Of a DNA stretch of 64,000 bases, positions 56,708 to 64,000 are shown piece by piece. The notes under the pieces are model-generated. The model searched no databases. It saw only the letters and a program-made list of their open reading frames with translations, and was not told the origin of the DNA. A program made the translations under genes and the position numbers. How positions within the stretch are numbered: position 1 is the first letter of the stretch; each line of letters begins with the position of its first letter. Origin of the DNA: Blepharisma stoltei (taxonomy: Eukaryota; Ciliophora; Heterotrichea; Heterotrichida; Blepharismidae); NCBI GenBank assembly GCA_914767885.1, contig CAJZBQ010000033.1, positions 496,001-560,000 of the forward strand, in the 5' to 3' direction.

Positions 56708-57212
56708 ATTTAACAAAATAACTAATGACTAAACTGTAATAATTGATTTATTTGATATTATTTGTAGTCAATTTTTTTTTTTTATTTTAAAACAAAGAGA
56801 ATTATTTTTTAATATATAATGATTTTTATTATAGTAAATGCCATAACGGTATAAAAAACTCAATTAATTTCGCTTAGTTCCAATTCTTTACTTTCTAATC
56901 CTAAAAATTTCAAAGTTTTCTATTTTCTGATTAGCATTTTTAAATGATTAAGTAGAATTTCAGATTTGCCTGGATTAATTCATAATAAATTAAGCTATGC
57001 ATGCTTCAAAGATGCTTTTCAATCATCTTTTTTTTATTGCAGCTCTTTTAATTACTGAATTGTTTAAAACTTAACATCGCATCCTGATTACTATAAGTTT
57101 CTTCTATGAAATATAATTTGATTAAAATGATTATGCTCGCTACTTTGGTATCTGTTGCAATAAATATCTTTGCATTTGTAAGTAAATCGGTACTTTTACA
57201 AAAATTTCGAAA
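56708..57212. other. AT-rich spacer
   Basis: 505 bp between the BEACH stop and the CK1 start, same strand. No element or frame recognised; presumably 3' UTR plus promoter. Confidence 0.55.
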
Positions 57213-58833
57213 ATGGAAGGCTACATCAGAGTTGGGGGAAAGTACGTCCTCCGCAAAAAAATAGGAGGTGGTTCATTTGGAGAAATATTTCTTGGGTCTA
57301 ATCTAGAAAGCCAAGAGGACGTTGCTATAAAAATAGAAAATGCCACTTGTGCAGTTCCACAAGTTATTAACGAAGCAAAGCTTATGAGATCAATTGCAGG
57401 AGTAGGAGTTCCCAAAATTTATTGATACGGATCCGAAGGGTCATACAATATCATGGTCCAAGAGCTTTTAGGAAGCTCTTTAGAAGACAATTTTGCTTAC
57501 TTACTTACTTACTTAATTACTTACTTAATTATCTGGTGTTTAAGGAGTCTAGTGCCGCAGCCCAAAAGGGCTTATGGCAAAGCTAGTGACGTAGGCGAGC
57601 CATCTTGGAACAGGTCAGCCCTGGCCAAGCCTTCTATCAACTCCTGCTTCACCAGCCTTGCTGCACGTCTCACCAGGCGCGATGCCGTCGCCCTTGTCGC
57701 TCGACTCAGCTCCTGCGCGTGTTTTGCCTAAGGGTCATCCTCCCGTGGGGATGTGCTGAGAGGTAAAAGCCCGAAATCTTGAGAGGACTGAGGAGCAGTT
57801 CCTCTGGTTATCCCCAGAGTTAAACCGCTATTGCTGTCCAGAAGTTCTTGAGTGAAAACCTAACCCTATAAATAAAATTCCATGAGGGAGAGAAATTAGC
57901 TTTGCTAATTTTCTCTCCCTCATGGAATTTTATTTATAAGACAATTTTGCAGTTCTCGACCACAGGATGTCACTGCGATCGGCAACTATGATTTGTTTAC
58001 AAATGTTCCAAAGAATCGAAAACGTGCATAACCACGACTATATCCATCGAGACATAAAGCCAGAAAACTTTTTATTTGGGATAGGCAAAAAGCAATCACT
58101 TGTATATATAATCGATTTTGGCTTATCCAAAAAATATAGGGACAGTAAAACAAAGCAACATATCCAATATAGAGATAACAGAACTCTTACAGGAACTGCA
58201 AGATATGCCTCTGTGAATTCTCATATGGGAATCGAACAAAGCAGGAGAGACGATCTTGAAGGAATTATATACGTGTACTTATATTTTCTAAAAGGATCCT
58301 TGCCATGGCAAGGATTGAAGGGTGCTAATAAGCAAGATAAATATATGAAAATCATGAATATGAAATCAAATACCTCTTTAGATGTCCTGTTTAGAGGGTG
58401 TCCTTCAGAATTAGTTCAAATAATGAGCTATATTAAAGCGTTAAGATTTGAAGAAACTCCAAATTATGAGAGAATTAAAGATGGACTGCAGTCAATTGGA
58501 AGAAAAAATAATTTTGTGCTTGACAATATTTTTGAGTGAAATAAAAGAAAATGTGGGTCTGCTTCCCCTAGAAGACGCTCAGATGATAACATTCAAGTAA
58601 AAAAAACTAAAAGAATTAAAAAAAAGAAAGTGAAGGAGGAGACAAAATCTTTGATTGCAGAAAAGCCAAGACCTTCGATCGTGTCTTCTATAGGAGAAAT
58701 GGCTTCTACAACTGTAGAACATAGATGGCCTGAGTTTTCAAATCGTAAAACGATTATGGAAGGGAGGAATAAAGCAAAAGATGTAATTGTGGACGAGTTG
58801 GTTGATGAAAAGACTCAGTGCTTGGTATTTTAA
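57213..58833 (+). CDS. CK1: Casein kinase 1 family Ser/Thr kinase
   Basis: Parts 57213-57496 and 57951-58833 give 388 residues. TGA Trp codons near 57423 and 58537. Motifs: GGGSFGEIFLG, VAIKIE, LLGSSLEDNF, HRDIKPENFLFG, IIDFGLSKKYRD (CK1-specific KKYRD) and GTARYASVNSHMGIEQSRRDDLEG (CK1 signature in place of APE). The C-terminal ~95 residues are basic then disordered and end QCLVF. CK1s are ubiquitous regulatory kinases and are often expanded in ciliates. The SLEDNFAVLDHR junction exists only after removal of a 454-bp insert. Confidence 0.94.
57497..57950 (-). mobile_element. SINE-like insert, family E, in the kinase gene
   Basis: 454 bp flanked by AAGACAATTTTGC (57484-57496 and 57938-57950), no TA. 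On the minus strand it begins with a long hairpin (ATAAAATTCCATGAGGGAG ... CTCCCTCATGGAATTTTAT, 57866-57936) and ends in AAGTAAGTAATTAAGTAAG repeats. TA-based cuts nearby would shift the frame. Confidence 0.9.
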
Positions 58834-58944
58834 TAATATAAATAGATAATGTTTATTTTGTATTCATATTGCAATTTTGAATAACTTTCGTTGGCATTTA
58901 GCACGGCATTTTTATCTTTAATTTAAAAGCAAAATCTTTTATAT

Positions 58945-61900
58945 ATGGAAAATCAAGACTTCCTCACAGATTTATATTTTCAAAAAAAATCAGTCAGTGT
59001 ATTTTTAGATGACGGAAAAAGCTTACAAAAAGACCATAACCTCAAAAGCTTGATATATTCTTTTGATATAACATCAACTGCGCATGGGAAAACTTTCAAT
59101 TGGACAATCAACAAATTATATTCAGAATTTCAACAATTAGATCGAGATATAAGGATATTTTATCACCCAAGACCATTAGGACACCATCTAATGCCAAAAC
59201 TTTTTACTGTGAAACACGAACAGCAGCAATTAATTACACTTGAAAATTATATTCGAGCAATTTATGATATTCCTAGGATCAAAAAATCTCCAATTTTTTG
59301 GGAATTTATTGAAGTTAGCGAGATTTCATTTCTTGGAACCTCAATAAAAAGAAAAGAAGGGTATATTTATAAAAGAACTGGAGGAAGAATAGGAAATGAG
59401 CTGCGATTTTGCAATTGTAAAAAATATTTTCGAAGATACCAAAAGCGCTGATTAATTATTCGTGATAATATGGTCGGCTATTTGGCCTCAAACACAAAAT
59501 CTAATTTATTAGAAGTTTTGGTTTTTAAAGGGAAATTTAAGGTATTTTTTGGAAAACCTAGCACAGGCCATAATGATGGAATTATAATAGAAACATCAAA
59601 TCGAAAATTAAAATTTAGAGCAGGCAGTGTAATGAGAATGAAAGAATGAGTCCAAGCTATAAATGAAGCTTATGCAAACTCTGAATGGACAAGTGAAAAC
59701 ATGAGATTTGAGTCATCTTTTCCTATTAGGCATGGAAATGAAGCAAAGTGATATATTGATGCAGAAGAATATTTTAGCGATGTATATGATGAGCTAAAAA
59801 AAGCTAAACGGGAAGTTTTTATTTCTGATTGGTGGCTAAGTCCTGAGCTCTACTTGAAACGCCCTGCAAAACTTTGGACTGATTCACAAGTTTATGAAGT
59901 TTTAGGGAGCCTTGCTGACCGTGGGGTCAAGATTTTCATCCATGTATATAAAGAGGTAAGTTTTGCCTTAAATTTGAATTCCTTACACACAAAAAATACA
60001 ATAATTTCAAGAAATCCAAATATTCAAATAGTTAGGCACCCTCATAGGTCTGTGGTTGGTGGAGAGTTTCTATGGACTCATCACGAAAAATTAGTAGTGA
60101 TTGACCAAGAAGTTGCCTTTGTGGGTGGCCTTGATATGTGCTTTGGAAGATTTGACAATCAAAGTCACAAATTAACTGACTTAAATGAAAATCCGACATG
60201 GCCTGGGATTGATTATTCGAACGTAAGAATAAGCGAATATCAGGATGTTGACAATTGAAATAGAGACTTAATTAATAGGAAAACTACCCCAAGAATGCCA
60301 TGGCATGATATTGCTTTAAAAGTTTCAGGGAAAGCTGCTTCAGATGTAGCTTTGCATTTTATTGAGCTTTGAAACCATGTGATGACCGACATCACAGGAA
60401 ACTACTGCAAAGACAAAAATCTCTTGGAGCCACCTTCTTGTGAAAAAGTTTTCCTAAAAAATGTCAGCACGATTGTTGAGTCCCCAAAAATTCAAGTCTC
60501 TTCTGTAATAAAAAATCAAGAAGACCAAGAAGAGGCTGTTTTTGATACAAAGAGAAGAAGCAAAACATATGGCCCAGTATCGTGTACAACTATGAATGAG
60601 ATTAATTTAATAAGACATAAAAGTGTGGGAGGTGCCCATAAAAGAAAAATTAATGTTGAAAATTTAATGTTTTCTATGTCTTTACCAGACAGACATCCAA
60701 GTCATGGTAAAGTGATAAATGTGCTAAAAGTCCCAACAACCCCTGAAATTCAAAGACACTTACTCCCCCCCTCCGTGGGCGAACAAAGAAATTTTGTTCG
60801 CTTACGGAGATGGATAAATTTTTTTATAAATTTCATAGAAAATTTTGTTTTCAAAAATTTTAAAAATTCCAATTTGTAAAAATTGAGTAGTAAAAATTAA
60901 TTGAATTTGCGAAATTTATATTTTTAAAACGCAAGCTGTCTAAAATTAATAGAATTAGCTATAGATTTGGTTATCATTTATATAGCAAAATTTTTTTTTC
61001 ATAAAAAATTTTATATATTAAAAAAATTGTTGTTTTGGGCAAAAAAATAGGCGTATCTTCACACGACGACTATTTCATAACGACTATTTTTTTTTGGCCT
61101 ATTTTTTTTGGCCTATTTTTTTTTGGCCTATTTTTTTTGGCCTATTTTTTTTTAGCCTATTTTGTTTTGGCCTATTTTTTTTTTGGCCTATTTTTTTTTG
61201 GCCTATTTTTTTTGGCCTATGTTTTTTTTGGCCTATTTTGTTTTGGCCTATTTTGTTTTGGCCTATTTTTTTTTTGGCCTATTTTTTTTGGCCTATTTTT
61301 TTTGGCCTATTTTTTTGGCCTATTTTTTTTTGGCCTATTTGTTTTTGGCCTATTTTTTTTTTGGCCTATTTTTTTTTGGCCTATTTTTTTTGGCCTATTT
61401 TTTTGGCCTATTTTTTTTGGCCGATTTTTTGACAATTTTTTAACTATTTTTACTAATATTTGGGCATAAATTCCATACTAATTGTTTTAATATAATTTTT
61501 AATATGTTTTAAAACGATTTAACCAACAAAAAATGCACCCTTAACAGATTTCGTACTCCATGAATACTAATTCATTGTTTTTAAAATTTCGAAAATTTTA
61601 GATTTAATTAGGAGTTTTTCACTTAATTTACTAAATATTAATCGCGTAAGTAAAAGTCTCTGCTTCTCAATTAGGTTTTTAGTCCTCTCAGCAGCTTCAT
61701 GAATGAGGCTAGGTAAAAAAATAGGCCAAAAACAAATAGGCCAAAAAAAAAATAGGCCAAAAAAAAAATAGGCCATAAAAAAATAGGCCAAAAAAAATAG
61801 GCCAAAAAAAAAAATAGGCCAAAACAAAATAGGCCAAAAAAAAAATAGGCCAAAAAAAAATAGGCCAAAACAAAATAGGCCAAAACAAAATAGGCCAAAA

Positions 61901-64000
61901 AAAAATAGGCCAAAAAAAAAATAGGCCAAAACAAAATAGGCCAAAAAAAAATAGGCCAAAACAAAATAGGCCAAAAAAAAATAGGCCAAAAAAAAATAGG
62001 CCAAAAAAAAATAGGCCAAAAAAAAATAGGCCAAAAAAAAATAGGCCAAAAAAAAAAATAGGCCAAAAAAAAATAGGCCAAAAAAACAATAGGCCAAAAA
62101 AAAATAGGTGAAAAAAAAAAAATAGGCCAAAAAAAAATAGTCGTTATGAAATAGTCGTCGTGTGAAGGAACCAAAAATAGGAATTTTTTTAATATTTTTG
62201 TTTGCTCACAGGAGGAGGGGGAGTTAGAAAAAAAAGACAATGAAGAAAATTTTTTGCTAAGACCTTCTAGCTCAGCTAATAATATTGATAACCTTTTTTC
62301 TAGCAGCTCACACGAGCAATTAGAGCATCAAGATGAGCAAAAAGAGTATGATTATTATTCAAAAGACAAAAATGAAGCTTGAGACAAAAATATTTTGCAG
62401 CCGAAAATAGTAGAGGCTGAGCAGAAAGGAACTTGCGAATGCCAGCTTACTAGAAGTGCAGGGTTGTGGTCACTTGGGCTAGAAAAATCCGAGCATTCTA
62501 TACACACAGCATATATTCATTTGATTGATATGGCAGACCATTTTATTTATATAGAAAATCAATTTTTTATTTCTTCAACAGGGGGATCACTAGTAAAAAA
62601 TCAAATAGCTCAAGCTCTAGTAGAAAGAATAAAAGTAGCTGCGGCCAGGCATGAAAAATTTTTAGTCGTGGTTGTACTACCATTATTGCCAGGATACAAT
62701 ATTTAAAATAGCAGTCAGGGATAGGGTCATAGTCCTGCACAACAGGCTAGCCCTATTATCCGAGCTTAGTGAGAGACGTTCAAGCTTCTTGAGAGTCTCG
62801 GCTTGTCTGTGCTAAGTCTAGCATAGACTAGAAAAAGTCTGAAAGGCTTAATTGCTTTAACGGTTCGACGGTTAGACCGATCCACCTACCATTGTTCAGA
62901 GCTGTTATTGAAGCTGGCCTACCATTGTTCAGAGCTGTTATTGAAGCTGGATCTCAAATTAAATAGGACTTAAGGCGCTATCGTGCTAGAGAGACTCGAT
63001 AAACTTAAACTTAAATTGCCAGGATTTGAAGGATCAGTTAGTGATAGTGGAGCTGCAGTTTTAAGGGTTCAACTGCATTGGGAATATGAGACTATATGCA
63101 GATCATCAAGCTCTTTGCTAAAGCAATTGGCTGATGACCCTAATATTAAAGATCCATCTGATTATATTAGGTTTTATGGCCTGAGAACGCACGATTTACT
63201 AGAAAATACTCCAGTAACTGAACTTGTTTATGCTCATAGTAAACTAATGATTATTGATGACGATATTGCACTTATAGGCTCTGCAAATATTAATGATCGA
63301 AGCCTACTTGGGACAAATGACTCAGAGCTTGCAATGATTATTGATGATAATGATAAAGTCTCAATGCCTATAGGAAGTGAGGAAAGAGAAGTTTCAAGAT
63401 TTGCCCATAGTTTGAGGGTGTCTTTATATAGCGAGTACTTAGGAGTTGATTATTTTGATGATAGAATTCAAAACCCCACATCAGAAGAATGCTTAATCCC
63501 CCTTTTAAATTTGAACAAAAAATCCTATTCCAATTTAAAGGTGTTCTAATTTTTTATTAAAAAAAAATTAAATTTTAGTTTTGCTCAATAATAATTTTAA
63601 CATTAAAATAAAATAAATTGACCCCAAATTTTTGAATTTTAATTTATTTTTTTAAGTATTAACTCAAAAGTCAATCGATATTCTACTCGTTAAATTAGGT
63701 TTAAAGCAAATTTGAAAGATATTAGTATTTTTACCTATAAAATTTCCTATTGAAAAAAGAATTTTTTTCCAATTTAAAGGGGGCTAAAGTAAAAATTTAT
63801 GGATATTTTGTTCGAATTAGAAGAGGGGGAGTTAGAATTATGAAATATAACTGCTAGCCATAATACTAAATTTTACAGAAAAGTTTTTAGGTGCTATCCT
63901 GATGATAAAATATTGAAAATAAAAGAAATTGAAACTTTTGCAGGAAAGGCTAATTTGGAGGCTTATGAGAATGAAAGACATAAATCAAAAGGAATACTTG
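58945..64000 (+). CDS. PLD: Phospholipase D with PX and PH domains (3' partial)
   Basis: Parts 58945-60762, 62227-62695, 63026-63495 and 63835 to the window end, at least 974 residues. The N-terminal PX-like domain ([21 protein letters not shown]...[12 protein letters not shown]) and the PH domain ([20 protein letters not shown]...YQKRWLIIRD) precede the catalytic core. HKD1 is [20 protein letters not shown] and HKD2 is [20 protein letters not shown], both complete. The C-terminal [20 protein letters not shown] matches the end of eukaryotic PLDs. It hydrolyses phosphatidylcholine to phosphatidic acid at membranes. Several TGA Trp codons. An acidic Ser-rich insert (about residues 500-660) lies between the two HKD halves. 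Confidence 0.94.
60761..62224. mobile_element. 1.46-kb TA-bounded IES with nested palindromic satellite in PLD
   Basis: TACTCCCCCCCTCCGTGG to CACAGGAGGAGGGGGAGT, TA 62225-62226. The outer part is a type 1 MITE (AATTAGCTATAGATTTGG block). Excision joins TPEIQRHL to [11 protein letters not shown] tandem-repeat foldback element (61060-62165) has expanded it. Confidence 0.9.
61060..62165. repeat. Inverted pair of (TTTTTTTTGGCCTA)n minisatellites
   Basis: About 23 units of TATTTTTTTTGGCC at 61086-61430, then a ~280-bp spacer, then a similar or larger number of the complementary units at 61720-62140. The outer ends are CTTCACACGACGACTATTTC and its inverse (62139-62165). Units vary mainly in T-run length (7-10) and by occasional TTTGTTTT. 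Long phenylalanine-rich frames across it are artefacts. Confidence 0.93.
62696..63025 (+). mobile_element. SINE-like insert, family A, in PLD
   Basis: 330 bp flanked by ATTGCCAGGAT (62685-62695 and 63015-63025), no TA. Contains GAGCTTAGTGAGAGACG, TAACGGTTCGACGGTTAG, a partial internal duplication of a CCTACCATTGTTCAGAGC block, and a TAAACTTAAACTTAAA tail. Removal joins VLPLLPG to FEGSVSDSG. Confidence 0.9.
63494..63832. mobile_element. TA-bounded IES near the 3' end of PLD
   Basis: 339 bp, TAATCCCCCTTTTAAATTTG to TTAGAAGAGGGGGAGT, TA 63833-63834. Excision joins NPTSEECL to [13 protein letters not shown]. Left unexcised, PLD would end about 18 residues later at 63547-63549, missing the conserved C-terminus. 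Confidence 0.9.

Noticed and set aside
57497-57950. The CK1 insert as an ordinary TA-bounded IES
   Set aside because: The available TA pairs (after CTCTT on the left, TTTA on the right) delete or add two bases and shift the kinase frame; only the 13-bp repeat junction restores SLEDNFAVLDHR.
61086-62140. CRISPR-like array
   Set aside because: Units are adjacent simple repeats without unique spacers, and the host is a eukaryote.
61035-62240. Long Phe/Gly/Leu/Trp-rich open frames on both strands
   Set aside because: They are translations of the (TTTTTTTTGGCCTA)n arrays in several frames; no start context, homology or normal composition.
3826-63547. In-frame TGA codons as pseudogene stops or selenocysteine
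   Set aside because: They occur at conserved Trp positions in many unrelated intact genes, so a UGA=Trp code is the single sufficient explanation.

Overview
The window is germline (micronuclear, or unedited MAC+IES) DNA of a heterotrich ciliate, most likely Blepharisma. Three things in the sequence point there. (1) In conserved proteins TGA is read as tryptophan while TAA and TAG end genes. (2) Introns are 15 nt, GT...AG. (3) Most genes are interrupted by TA-bounded elements with CTCCCCC/GGGGGAG-type inverted ends, whose exact removal restores the reading frame. These traits, and a MITE-rich germline, are known for Blepharisma; the species assignment is an inference. Because TGA is sense and the genes are interrupted, ordinary ORF finding breaks them up badly. 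The gene models here were rebuilt by reading across TGA, introns and insertions, and most lengths close as exact multiples of three.

Layout. 1-5035: a P3A proton ATPase (5' cut by the window) and calcineurin A split by one IES and one SINE-like insert. 5740-9043: a TPR protein. 9529-14067 (minus): class 3 lipase, protoporphyrinogen oxidase, and a CFAP100/MIA1-like axonemal coiled coil. 14701-16604: KDM4-type JmjN/JmjC demethylase. 16648-18093 (minus): RGG-tailed protein. 18305-20578: coiled-coil protein. 20604-21886 (minus): Rab GTPase. 22427-25532: kelch protein with a PAM2 motif, small four-helix membrane protein with an SHP-like tail, START-domain protein. 26363-32406: three unrecognised genes with AT-rich spacers. 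34444-43183 (minus): a complete Piezo channel of about 2,350 residues. 43264-44031 (minus): GNAT-like protein. 44582-56707: a giant PH-BEACH-WD40 protein of about 2,790 residues. 57213-58833: casein kinase 1. 58945 to the end: PX-PH phospholipase D, 3' cut by the window.

Mobile DNA. Two classes occur. Class 1 is TA-bounded IES/MITE elements of about 250-600 bp with inverted ends, sometimes carrying nested insertions. Class 2 is GC-rich SINE-like inserts of about 160-580 bp, flanked by direct repeats of up to 18 bp, with simple-repeat tails, and many with an AAAATGG-type motif near the 5' end. Both classes lie inside coding sequence. For about half of the class 2 inserts the duplicated target contains no TA, yet precise loss of the insert plus one target copy restores the frame. 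This suggests an excision route that does not depend on the TA pointer. Two insertions sit inside or across 15-nt introns.

Functionally the genes are a housekeeping and signalling mix: membrane energisation, calcium signalling, mechanosensation, lipid signalling, vesicle traffic, cilia and chromatin. I see no operon-like functional cluster. Gene spacing is very tight, with convergent gaps of 25 and 43 bp. I saw no rRNA, tRNA or CRISPR array.
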